Shown piece after piece: positions 9,243 through 18,734 of a stretch of 60,000 bases of DNA. The notes under the pieces were generated by a model that saw only the letters and a program-made list of their open reading frames with translations, made no database searches and was not told where the DNA came from. The stretch comes from Strigamia acuminata (lineage: Eukaryota; Arthropoda; Chilopoda; Geophilomorpha; Linotaeniidae), in NCBI GenBank assembly GCA_949358305.1, contig OX442314.1, positions 40,372,581 to 40,432,580 on the forward strand. The letters are read 5' to 3'. The translations under genes were made by a program, and so were the position numbers. Each line of letters starts with the position of its first letter. Position 1 is the stretch's first letter.

Positions 9243-11453
9243 AGTGACGAGGATGGTATTGCCAGTCGTGCTCCCTCCGTCGCTTCGAGTGCTCCGTCTT
9301 TCGCTTCATTCGCACCATCTCTTCCTACAGCTGATGGTCTCATCGCCGCTGCTGACGGCTTAGCTGCTACGACTGATGGCTCTGTTACCGACGCTGATGG
9401 CTCTGTTACCGTCGCTGATGGCTCCGATAATGTTACGACCATTGCAGGACATGGACAATTTACTCCGACCGTACGTTCCACCCGCTTGCCTCATCTACGG
9501 CGTTCGATGTCCTACCCATCTCTCCCGGGTCTTGACGACACCGCAGCGATGTCTGAACAGGGTTCAGATTTTGACGAAGACCTTCTCGACGAAGCGGCTG
9601 CCTTGCCTGTCCGACTTCCGGGTACGCCTAATTTGGCGCCTTTACGCGCTCTTCATTGCCCTTGGAGTTTTGTTGGCGGCGTTTCGCCCTTCAGCGGATG
9701 GAGGAGAGAAGAGCATCTCCGGAAAGATCAGGTTCCGGGGAGGATTAAAGTCGACGTTTATTATTATCCGGAGCACGGTGTCCGCTTGCGGTCGCACACA
9801 GATATCGCCGCTTATTGTTTCGCACACCGGATACCGTATGATGAGTCCGTTTTCTTCTTCGGCAATTTAGAACACCACATGCCATATGCTCCGCCATCGC
9901 CTCCTCGTGTCCACATGTGTTTTCGGGAACCGGCCACATACGCCGAAGCTGTGAAATTGCCCGAAGCACCGAAATGGACCGAAGCAATCGACGAGGAACT
10001 TTCGACTTTCAAGCAACGAGACGTTTATAAGGAGGTTCCGAGACCCCCTGACAAGACTGTGCTCGGTTGCAAATGGATTTTTAAGTTCAAAAGTGACATT
10101 ACCGGAAAGATTACCCGATATCGTGCTCGACTGGTCGCCCAAGGATTTCGGCAGACAATGGGCGTTGACTACGATGAAGTTTTTAGTCCCGTAGTCAATT
10201 TTGTCCTAATCCGTTTCTTCTTTTGTCTGCTGGTTATTCTCCTCGGATGGAGGGACACGCACCTCGACGTGAAATGTGCCTACCTCTACGGCGACCTTGA
10301 CCACGAGATTTATATGCGGATTCCCGCTGGTGCCACATGTTCCTCGCCCGACAACGTATGGTTGTTGACCAAGTCGCTTTACGGTCTTCACCAGTCGGGG
10401 CGCATGTGGTACCAGAAACTTAATGAAACATTGACAGAACTCGGATTTCAAAAGTTTCCAGCATGTAATTGTGTGTACGCCTACGGACATTCGGCCATTA
10501 TGCTGGTATACGTCGACGATATTGTTTTATTTTATGCTTCGGAAAACATCAGGGATCGAATACTCAAGCTGATCACGAGTAAATTCGACATTGTCGACCT
10601 GGGGCCAATCACCAAACTGCTGGGAGTCGAGTTCGAGCGTCGTGACGGGAAAGTCTTTATGACTCAACGCAATTACATTGACAAACTCCTCAAAAAGTTT
10701 AATGTTTCATCTGACGCGCTCATCAAGGTGCCAGTCACACCTGGGACCACGTTAGTCAAGGGACCGCTCACCGACCTTCCGGATTTTCCGTATCGATCAC
10801 TCGTCGGATCTTTATTGTTCCTGGCTTCACGTACTCGCCCCGACATTTTGTACTCGGTGATCGCATTATCGCAGTACAACAACTGCTACACCGAGAGCCA
10901 TATCAAGTGTTTGCTGCAGGTCCTTCGTTACGTCGCGAACACGAGCGAGTACGCCATCGAACTTTCGAAATGCGATTCGAGTCAACTGTGGGGTTGCACA
11001 GACGCCTCTTGGGCCTCCGACATCGCTACATCGAGATCATTCGGCGGATACATTGTTTACATCGGAAGTGTGCCCATTGGCTGGAGCTGCAAGAAGCAGA
11101 CCAACGTCGCTTGCTCCACAATGGAAGCCGAATTTGTGGCACTTGTCGAAATCGTCAAAGAACTCTATTGGCTCGACAGTATTTATCAAGTGTTTCCACC
11201 TTTACGTCGGTTATCGAAACCGATCATATTTTCCGATGCCCTCGCCTCGATTCAGTTCACGAACAACGACATCGAGAACTCGAAAACGAAACATATTCGA
11301 GTGAAGTTTCACTGGCTTCGTGAGTGGCACATTGCCGGATGTTTCGAACTCCGCAAAATTCCGGGTGAGATAAATGTATCCGACATTTTCACCAAGTGGC
11401 TCAGTTCAGAGCGTCTTCGAAATTTATTATCTCGGATTTTCGTCTCGAAGTAA
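9243..11453 (+). CDS. Copia polyprotein remnant: reverse transcriptase and RNase H
   Basis: One open frame from the deletion point (AGT at 9243) to TAA at 11451-11453, about 736 codons. The start is a deletion junction, so there is no native initiation codon. A Ser/Ala-rich linker with ADGS repeats leads into KWTEAIDEELSTF, KWIFKFKSDITGKI, RYRARLVAQGF, DVKCAYLYGDLDHEIYM and YVDDIVLFYAS (the YVDD catalytic motif). It then runs into the RNase H region with TDASWASD, STMEAEFVAL and NSKTKHIRVKFHWLRE. All are hallmarks of Ty1/copia reverse transcriptase-RNase H. Gag, protease and integrase are absent. GC content is higher than in the surroundings. Expression from the truncated LTR is possible but the product could not complete a cycle alone. 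Confidence 0.9.
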   Translation, partial: SDEDGIASRAPSVASSAPSFASFAPSLPTADGLIAAADGLAATTDGSVTDADGSVTVADGSDNVTTIAGHGQFTPTVRSTRLPHLRRSMSYPSLPGLDDTAAMSEQGSDFDEDLLDEAAALPVRLPGTPNLAPLRALHCPWSFVGGVSPFSGWRREEHLRKDQVPGRIKVDVYYYPEHGVRLRSHTDIAAYCFAHRIPYDESVFFFGNLEHHMPYAPPSPPRVHMCFREPATYAEAVKLPEAPKWTEAIDEELSTFKQRDVYKEVPRPPDKTVLGCKWIFKFKSDITGKITRYRARLVAQGFRQTMGVDYDEVFSPVVNFVLIRFFFCLLVILLGWRDTHLDVKCAYLYGDLDHEIYMRIPAGATCSSPDNVWLLTKSLYGLHQSGRMWYQKLNETLTELGFQKFPACNCVYAYGHSAIMLVYVDDIVLFYASENIRDRILKLITSKFDIVDLGPITKLLGVEFERRDGKVFMTQRNYIDKLLKKFNVSSDALIKVPVTPGTTLVKGPLTDLPDFPYRSLVGSLLFLASRTRPDILYSVIALSQYNNCYTESHIKCLLQVLRYVANTSEYAIELSKCDSSQLWGCTDASWASDIATSRSFGGYIVYIGSVPIGWSCKKQTNVACSTMEAEFVALVEIVKELYWLDSIYQVFPPLRRLSKPIIFSDALASIQFTNNDIENSKTKHIRVKFHWLREWHIAGCFELRKIPGEINVSDIFTKWLSSERLRNLLSRIFVSK

Positions 11454-11500
11454 CTTTTTTCGATTGTTTAGCACCGACATTTTACATCGAAGGAGGGAAT

Positions 11501-12057
11501 TGTTGGACTTTGGAACCACTTTTGAGTTATTTAAATCATTTTTCGATGTGAAATGGCTTTGAAACGTTTATTTTATCATTTATCGGTAATTGTTTCCATT
11601 TTCCTGGGTTATTCAGTGTTTATTTAGTGTTTTCATGCTTGTTTGTCAGGAGAATGCATGATACCGGGTTAAATGTACTCAATACATTAGGTTTCATGCA
11701 TCCTCTATCTTGTTCTTATGTTTTTCATTATTATTGTTTATAATATCGGCCACCAGATGTCTCTGGCTCATTACAAATGGCCGCTCACACGGGTAGTGTG
11801 TTTCCTTGTGTTTGTCCAGTGATTCTGGACCCATTATGTAAGTTTTCTCTTAATAAATGTTATATTTTTGGTTAACTATTGTATTTAGTTCGGCACTACA
11901 CGTTTCTATAAGTGTAGTGCACGCGAATTTGATCGTAAGTCCGCTCAAACTCGCGTACGCGCATCACGCGCATTTGTCCGCACTTAGAAGTGCGTTTGAC
12001 TCAGTTTTACGCTTCCTATCGCCTATTTCGGCGATATTTTTGCGCCACACAGCTACA
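11501..12057 (+). repeat. Right copia LTR, complete (557 bp)
   Basis: Starts TGTTGGAC directly after the purine tract and ends CAGCTACA before the GGTTC duplication. I saw no difference from the left LTR over the shared part. Confidence 0.9.
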
Positions 12058-12062
12058 GGTTC

Positions 12063-13127
12063 GACTTAACATTCGTGTCGTACTTACCTACGACCCACGC
12101 GTCCACTCATGGAGGCTGTATAACGGTGGGAGCCGTCATACTGAGTATCATCGTGGTGAATAATGAGGAGTACAGAGTCAAACCGGGACACTGCTTGTCC
12201 CTCCCAGATGAACACCTTCTCTCGGGGAGCTGCTGCAGGCACGTCCTTCTCAGGCCGTGTCCCACACTCAACTCTCTCACAACACTCCCTCCTCACCACA
12301 CCACTCTACTCCCTCCTCCCCGGGCTAGGTCAATTACCCACGTAGGGGTTGACCTTTGGGGCCGCACGGCGGTGTGTGGCAGTGCCGCAGGTCACCTAGG
12401 TGGCCTGGCGGTCACATCTCCCCCCCCTAAGAAAAGGTAGGTCTAAGGGGCCACACACAACACCGACGGGGACACGCAAGTCGAGGCAGATACAACAATG
12501 AAGTCAGTCGAAGACCACAACTTGTCGGGTTACCGGCGCCGACCTTCGGTGCTGGTGGACCGAAAACCACCGCACCGTCGGTCAACGATGTTAGCAGCAT
12601 TGGGCGACAGGAATCACCTCGCCCTAGACTGGCCGAAAACAAAACAAACTATTGATGCAATACAATGTAAAAAATAATTCACCGGGCCTGAACGTAACAA
12701 GCCCGGGACAAAATCATAAACAAAAAAAAAATTAAGAAAAACGAAAAATAAAATAAATATGGTAAAACAAAACAAGGATGGGAGAGGTTGGTCAAGCCTC
12801 TCATAAAATAATCGAACTAAAGCTATACGTTAAACAAACATGAAAATGATAAAAAAGAAAAAAAAAGAAATAATATATATACAACGACCGGGACCTGACC
12901 AAGATCCACAGTCGGGAGGTCCACCGATGGAACGGGAAAACTCCGGTATCCGTTTTCGTCGGGCACGTGGGCTTGTGGCGTGGCGTCTCCGTCTCGTCAC
13001 TCGCTTCCGGCTCGGCGTTCATGTCCCGGGACAGGCATCTCACGGCATGCTGTTGGGAAAAAATATTATCGGGACCAGAGGTCCGTCGTTTGTACAATTC
13101 GCGTCCAAGGACGACAGTCGAGGCTTT
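12063..13127. other. 3' flank of the gag-like zinc-finger gene, no ORF supported
   Basis: Continues the sequence interrupted by the copia element. The first 600 bp are GC-rich and pyrimidine-rich; 12650-12850 is A-rich. No confident ORF. A stretch near 12340-12390 (AGGGGTTGACC...GTGTGTGGCAGTGCC) loosely resembles the dispersed repeat at 27410-27450. Confidence 0.35.
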
Positions 13128-15453
13128 TCACGGCTCCGGCTTGTCGTTGGACGGTAGTTGCGGCTGAGAGGGGTCTTGCGGCTCCTCCTCAGACTTGGTT
13201 GCAACCGCTGCGGGTCCTGCTGGGGCTGGCGAAGTTCTCGCCGCCTCCAGTACAGACCGTATCGATGGTAGGGGAGGCATCAGTTGCCTGTCCTCCGCCT
13301 CCACTGCCTCTGCCGCCTCTGCCGCAGCCGACGCCGACTGGGGGGGTAGCTGAGGCACCTCTTCCGTTGTCGTCGTCTTGACTGGGGCCAAGGCGCGTCG
13401 TGCCGCCGCTTCCTCTCTCGACGCTGCCACGGTTTGAGCAGTGCGGGACTTCTTCCCCTTCCCCTTCTGCTTGCGAGCATCTTGCGTCGCCTCGACCGGA
13501 TCCCAGACGTCGGGGCTAAATTGGTCGGGGTAGCCCTTCCGCCTGTGCACCCGCTTCATTATCACCTCTTCGTACGTAGGCGGGGGTGGCGGTGAGTGCG
13601 CCGCCAACTCTGGTGGCATCACGATAGGTACAGGCTCGTGGGACGCCGGTACGAACATCCGTTGGTGACCGTAGTTATTGGTCAACCTCGGGAGCCCGGC
13701 CAACGTCTCCACGTAGCCACGGCAGATCGCCGGGTCGAAATCCGCATGGTCCGCCCCCACCGTCTGCTCCAGCGTCCAACTTTGGACCACGAACGGGGAT
13801 GGTAGGTGGAGATACCATGCGTTCATGGCAGTGCCCACCGCCCACGCGACGATGCGCACCGTCTCGAACCACCTGATTCTCCTCGCTGCGGCCGATGCGA
13901 CAGGGGGGATGTTGAGGATTATCCACATCCTCTGTCGGATCAGGGCGATAGCTCTGGTCATCCTGATGTCGCTCCCGGCCGCGTCCACAAAGCGCAGGTG
14001 AAGTTCCCTCCACCGCTTAGCTTCGGCGACCCAGAGCGCCACCACCTGAGCGTTCGCATGCTTGAGGCGTGGGATCGCCATCAGCACAAGTGCCGTGCAG
14101 ACCACCGGAGCACCAGGCGGTAGGTCGGCGACCTCGAGCGGAACCTGGCCCTCGACGGGTTCCAAGAACTCCGCTCCGTCGTGCTGTCCAGAGGGGTGTG
14201 GTTCCTGGGAAGGTCCTTTGCCTCCTCCGGCAGCTTCTACTCCTGCGTTGGCCATCTCGGGGTCGCCGCACCGCAACAGCTGTGCTTCGAGAGACAAACC
14301 CTCCAGCACCGACAATTGCAGCACATCGTCCTCCGAAACAGACAACTCCATCATTTCGTCGTCTGGCGTTGGCATCAGGGATTGCACCATCGGTAGTTCG
14401 GCGCAAGCGCCGTCCTGCCTCTGGGAAACAATACACTCTTCCCGCGGGGTAGATGGCTCCGACCGTCCCGCGAGATTCATGAGGCTACCCCAAGTGCGAT
14501 GGGGCAGTCCTCCCGTCCCGTCGAACTGCGCCACGGGAATTCCGAGTGCGAGTGAAGCGCAAGCGATTGCCTGCTCACTACAGCCGGCTTCCTCCGTGGG
14601 CATCTCGACCACCTGCTCGCCAGACGCTCCGGGAAGGTCCAGAGCGAGGGACACTGCTGAATCAGCCTGTACCTCGTCCCCTAACACTTCCGGTTGTTGC
14701 ACGAGCTCCGATGCGTCGTCAACCACGGGTAGGACGACAACCATAGGAATGGCCACAACTTCTGGCTCGACGGCACCGGATCCACACGACTGCCGCGCGA
14801 CCGGTGCTACGGCAGCAGCTTCAGCCTCGGCCACCGCCTGCCTCGCCGCCTCGGCGGACCGCGCCTTCCTCGCATTGTCCTTGATACGACGACGCAGCAG
14901 CTTCCCTGCGGACTCGATCTGAATCGCAGTAGCGCGCGGGTAGGACGCCCGCCACTCCGCCAACGAGGTCTCTAGCCGTGCGCTCATCTCTTCCGTCCAC
15001 TTCGACGGCGCTGGCTCTTGCTTCTGGCGCTTCGGGTTCGGCTGGGCTGGGGCCTCTGCCGAAGCCGCCCGCCCCGCCTGAACCCTTGGTGCCGAAGGAG
15101 CAGAACCCGATGGACCAGGCTGCCCGTCCCGCGCTCTGACAGCTTCCACCGTCAAACCACGTGGTAGGAGGGCATGCCCATGTCGCAACAGGTCTTGCGT
15201 CCGCCTCTCCCATGAGTCGACGCTCATCCACGATACCATCGAACGGGCGCGACTCCAGTCGCCGCCTGGTCGCTGCGAGTGGCGCGCATACCACCTCTGC
15301 CTGGGGATGGAAAAATGCACCAGCCCCATGCCGAGGCAGTTGCCGCACGGCGAATCCCATCCGCCCGCAGATGTCTCCCAGCGCTCTCCCGAGCAAACAG
15401 GGCAGATGTGCCACTGTTCGCCACCATCGCCGCCACCATTTCCCGAATTCTAA
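13128..15453 (-). CDS. Gag-like protein with paired CxxCxGxG zinc motif and PPTY motif, family member 1
   Basis: I do not recognise this family. A long open minus-strand frame starts at a probable splice acceptor (TTTTTTTATTTAG, exon from 15453) and encodes ICPVCSGERWETSAGGW, then CGNCLGMGLVHF and a further ~720 residues to a stop at 13128. The same layout (CPVCxG, about 15 residues, CxNCxGxG) occurs in members at 38.9-40.1 and 41.8-43.5 kb, and the late region YVETLAGLPRLTN parallels YETLRGRPRFTD there. Other features are Ala/Glu-rich segments, a helical domain around DIRMTRAIALIRQRMWII, the PPPPPTYEEV stretch (PPxY late-domain type) and a basic KQKGKGKKSR tract. The region is markedly GC-rich against an AT-rich background. 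A retroelement Gag is my best guess. The upstream exon and start codon are not found. Confidence 0.6.
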
Positions 15454-16434
15454 ATAAAAAAACAAATAATAAATATTTAAAAAAAATAATCAACGAACTA
15501 TAGAAAACGAAAAAGGAAAAAAAGTTCGGTTGAGAGTGTGACATAAGAGCTATGAATGAGGATTCCGGCACGAGGGGGCGACAAACTCAACCTCCCACGC
15601 GAACACTTTGATCACGTGTAAACACATGACGTCAGTGGATGTTAGACAATCGTCGGAGACACCGAGCTGGCGGACGCCATTTTCGATGCTCCGGTGATGC
15701 GAGCCGAAATAATTTCCTGAATTCGTTAAACCGAATCAGGATGATATACGATCCTGACCAAAGCGTGGTGTCTGGTCTAAGAAACGATGGTTGTAAGAAT
15801 TTCACACACGACACGGCAAGGGATGGTGACGGCAACGCAAACCGCAACCAACATGGCGGACCGTTCTGCACAACGGCCCGGCATGTCGGTGAAGTCTGGC
15901 GCCTGAATCAGAACCCAGTCCAGTCGCAGAAAACACGAACAAACCATCGATTGTGACAAAAAGGATGTCTCGAAAAGAAATACGCGAACGAGCGAAAAAG
16001 TGATACACCTTTTCTGCCTGAACGCGAGCGAAAGAGAAAAGAAATAAAACCAAATAATCTTATCGAATTAAAAAAAAAAATACATTTAGATGCGCCGGCT
16101 GAGAAAGAAACTCGAGTTCGGGGCAAAATAAACAAAGGCAGGGTTGAAGACTAACAGGGGGAAAAAAAAGAACGAAAAACTCCAAACGGAAGTGGACTTT
16201 GATTTCTTCGAGTCGCGCCGCGGCGGCGAGTGATTCGGGAAGCGAACTTCTCGGCTCCTCTTATCGTGGCGACAACCCCTCACCGCCCGCTATTGTTTTC
16301 CCAGATTGGGGGTCTCAGATTGTGCCGCTGGCCACTCAAGTGACCAGCGCGCAGGTCATTGACCTCAATTAGAGACAATAGGAACGAGGGATGCACGAAT
16401 TCCGAGGGGTTAGGCGTGGGTCACGGTGTAACCT
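15454..16434. other. Spacer upstream of the gag-like gene, inside the split gypsy
   Basis: Should hold the 5' exon and promoter of the gag-like gene. A short start-like exon (MASASSVSP) lies near 15685 on the minus strand but I cannot tie it in. Only short ORFs otherwise. Confidence 0.3.
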
Positions 16435-17193
16435 TTGCCAGCTGACTCGCGTGTCATCCAGTTGGATCTAACCATAGTTTCAGACCAACTTGGTTCCCAT
16501 TATCAAGCCATTCTAGGAATGGACGTATTTCGCGAATATCAAATGATTTACGATGCTTTTATAGCAGAACTTGTGTCACCTCTAGTTGACATGCAGCTAA
16601 GAGAATGTCCTATCCAAAGTAAAGAAATACAAGAAACCATCAAAGCTATTATAAAGGAAGAGATTCAGTGTTTGCCTGGGACAGAAAAAGTAGTAACACT
16701 ACAATGTGATTCGATCGTTGGGGAGGGAGAATTAGTATTGGAATCAGGTATTGCCGTGGGAAAAGGTGGAAACCAAATCATTGCTCTCATACAAAACTGG
16801 TCAGATGCAAATGTGACCATTGAGAAGGGAACAACAGTTGGTAGAGTGGAATTACTACAGGAAGGAGATGAAATAGGAACTCCTACCATAAGTAACAAGA
16901 AAAGAACTAAATCCATTGGAGGACTTTGATTTGAAGCATTTGGATGCCCCAAGACAAGAAAGGATGATTAATTTGTTGAGGGAATACGACGATATTTTCG
17001 CTCTCAGCCTGATGGACATTGAAAAGACAACAGCCGGTGAGGCCGAAATACATCTGGACACTAGTGTGCCCATTAGAAGCAGACCATATCGAGTAGCTGA
17101 GGCTCAAGAAGCCACTTTAAAGAAAATCATAGCGGAAATGCTAGAGGCTGGTTTAATCACCGAGTCGGCCTCACCATACTGTTCCCCCTGCAG
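16435..17193 (+). pseudogene. Gypsy-type pol fragment: protease end and reverse transcriptase start
   Basis: Two overlapping plus-strand frames. The first (16435-16929) contains YQAILGMDVFREYQMIYDAF, the segment after the protease active site in gypsy/Pao-like polyproteins. The second (16916 onward) holds LREYDDIFALSLMDIEKTTA and DTSVPIRSRPYRVAEAQEA, then LEAGLITESASPYCSP, the N-terminal part of a gypsy reverse transcriptase up to the PY-x-SP block. The frame change between them is a lesion or a shift site. The fragment stops abruptly at about 17193. It continues logically from the protease piece at 8134-8471. Confidence 0.75.
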
Positions 17194-17479
17194 AGTAGGC
17201 GACGCAATTGATGGTGGTTCTTGTGCGTTGATTTACCTCTCGGATGCTTACATTGGGCGCGAAAATGGCCTCCTTCCAAATCGGTTCGTTCTTTGCGACG
17301 CTAGGGACTTTAAATTTCTTATCAGCGGATAAGAAAAGAGGTGCCGCCAACGAAAATTGAGCTTTTGGTTTTGGTGGACCAGACCGAGGTTTTGGCAGCT
17401 TGTGCGTAGGAGGAAGATGGTGAGGGGGAGGTGGCTGGGGATAGCTCCCGGTTGTTCGTAAAAGTTCCAAATGACAATA
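17194..17479 (-). other. Unidentified open stretch, Pro-rich then conserved-looking
   Basis: The minus-strand ORF includes KPRSGPPKPKAQFSLAAPLF and then SVAKNEPIWKEAIFAPNVSI. Composition looks coding, but I cannot place it in a family. It lies between the gypsy break at 17193 and an LTR-like block. Confidence 0.3.
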
Positions 17480-17835
17480 TAGAACACGTAAATAAATGTT
17501 CTCTTCGTAAATTAATCGTAAAAATAAATTTATCTGGTAAATGCTCCGAAAATCGGAGTTAAACGAGTTTAAAACGGATCTAATTAAATTTATCATCGGA
17601 AAAATTCACAAACAAAATAGCGGATGAAAAATAGGAATTAAAGTCCCATAAATTATTTAATAATCTAGTTGATAAATTATTCCCATTCTTGGAAATATAA
17701 AAGAAGCTCGTTTCCTTTGTCACGCTCACATCTGTTGTCGTGAGTCATTTTCAAGGAGCGAGGCGACATTAAGTCTGCGATCGCGTCCTTGAAAACAAAC
17801 AATAGGGAGAAAAAACAATCGCTCTCGCGATCGTG
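17480..17835 (+). repeat. LTR-like block 1, related to 24640-25000
   Basis: About 350 bp that aligns with 24640-25000, including AATAAATGTTCTC, TGGAAATATAAAA (TATA-like), TCAAGGAGCGAGGCGACA, TGCGATCGCGTCCTTGA and CAATCGCTCTCGCGATCGTGG. The TCAAGGA...TCCTTGA arms form a hairpin in both copies. The TATA-like box followed by a stem-loop fits an LTR U3-R layout on the plus strand. The owner element is not identified. Confidence 0.55.
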
Positions 17836-17837
17836 GG

Positions 17838-17927
17838 TATTTGTTGTGATTTTTCTTGCAAATTAGAGGTTTTGTTCGCAGCTTGTTTACATAATTTCCT
17901 TACTATCAATTACTATCACTACTATTT
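17838..17927 (-). pseudogene. P-like transposase fragment joined to Ulp1 module
   Basis: Near-identical to 4487-4572 in P1 (TGTTGTGA...TTCTTGCAAATTAGAGGTTT and onward). At 17928 the sequence switches directly into the Ulp1 module. This places the protease gene inside a P-like transposase locus. Confidence 0.65.
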
Positions 17928-18461
17928 TGTAGACAAGTTCTTAAATGAGAACGGATTAAATCATTGTCATAGTTTTTTATTGTTGGGTCTTTTCCTTGTA
18001 CTAATGCCAGAGCAAATATAATAGCAAAAACACCACAGTCATTTGACAAAGGACGTTGTTTTTGTACTTGCTTGTACGCAACTGTGATTTTTACAAACAA
18101 ATATCTTATGTGGCATGTCATTAAATGTATGTTGAAAATTTTCTTATAGATTATTGGTCCTGTCTTGTTGCTTGTAGACACTGATCTGGTCCGATCAAAT
18201 TTGGCTAATCCAGTAATTGGTGTAATACTGAAAGAAGTCATTCATTCGTTCTTGAACATCTCTTGAGTAATTTTTGGCTCTGGTTGCAAATGCAGTCTGT
18301 ATAGAAAATGAAATAATGCATACAAGACAATCAAATTTCATATGAAGTCTTTTAACCTTAATATCATGCAGTAATAAAAAGTCTTGAGACTTGTCCTTGA
18401 AGTAATAATGAAAAAAAGCCAATTCAAATGGTTTATCATTTATATTGATGTGGACTGACAT
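17928..18461 (-). pseudogene. Ulp1-type SUMO/ubiquitin-like protease module U1
   Basis: Reading 3'-ward on the minus strand: an exon at 18461-18372 (MSVHININDKPFELAFFHYY), a second at 18371-18195 (TRAKNYSRDVQERMNDFFQ), and 18190-17930 with VAYKQVQKQRPLSNDCGVFA then IIFALALVQGKDPTIKNYDN and LIRSHLRTCLQN. The Q-x5-DCG block is the oxyanion Gln and nucleophile Cys region of C48 (Ulp1/SENP) peptidases, and the R-x-HL-x-x-C tail is typical of transposon-borne relatives. The active-site Cys is intact here, unlike in U5 (DSG); in U2 the motif is altered (NCA). The catalytic His/Asp exon is not securely located. The PHD finger seen in other copies is cut off. Confidence 0.68.
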
Positions 18462-18487
18462 TATGTGGAAATTGACGTTGAATGTGA

Positions 18488-18710
18488 CTTGATAACCTAG
18501 CTATACAATACATACCACGACCATAGATCATCAATAGGTGGGGACTAGTTCATTTGAGCTAGTCATACGACAGGATAAGTACACATGAGACACCAGAGTC
18601 TCCGTAGATCATTTGATCACAATAGCTTACCAAGCCTTGGTATGGAAGACCAAGGGAACTAACTCTCTAGCTAACTCTATGGAGGCGGACGGCCATCCAT
18701 AGGTTAAATA
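18488..18710 (+). repeat. ~220-bp LTR-related insertion (also at 58361-58580 and 52972-53145)
   Basis: Starts TGTGACTTGATAACCTAGCT and ends GGCGGACGGCCATCCATAG. It is near-identical to 58361-58580 and shares TGTGAC, ACATACCACGACCAT, GGGGACTAG and GGCCATCCATAG with the probable gypsy LTR beginning at 52972. It therefore looks like a fragment or solo piece of a related LTR lodged between Ulp1 and transposase exons. Confidence 0.6.
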
Positions 18711-18734
18711 AAATAAAGAAATAAAAATAAAATA

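Larger units (their letters stand above)
8690..12057 (+). mobile_element. Copia LTR retrotransposon with internal deletion, nested insertion
   Basis: Two direct repeats, 8690-9242 and 11501-12057, start TGTTGGACTTTGG and appear identical over their shared 553 bp. The right copy ends CACACAGCTACA. The element is flanked by GGTTC at 8685-8689 and at 12058-12062, a 5-bp target duplication typical of LTR elements. The left LTR lacks its last bases (GCTACA) and passes straight into pol sequence, so one deletion removed the LTR end, primer site, gag, protease and integrase. A purine tract (GAAGGAGGGAAT) precedes the right LTR. Near-identical LTRs point to a young insertion. Without a primer site it cannot be copied on its own. 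Confidence 0.92.

Noticed and set aside
9046-9363. Small hydrophobic protein ORF in the copia LTR (repeated at 11857)
   Set aside because: It lies inside the LTR and is present in both copies only because the LTR is duplicated; there is no independent coding evidence.
12084-12440. Protein-coding gene right of the copia element
   Set aside because: ORFs on both strands overlap, are short, and have no recognisable motif; the composition is pyrimidine-rich and consistent with non-coding element sequence.
13596-14922. Long plus-strand and alternative-frame ORFs opposite the gag-like gene
   Set aside because: GC-rich coding sequence creates long shadow ORFs. Only the minus-strand frame has the zinc motif and matches the other family members.
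8460-16440. Target-site duplication around the whole 8-kb insertion (ACCTTT at both ends)
   Set aside because: The shared ACCTTT is short and its position does not coincide with clear element termini, so it may be chance.
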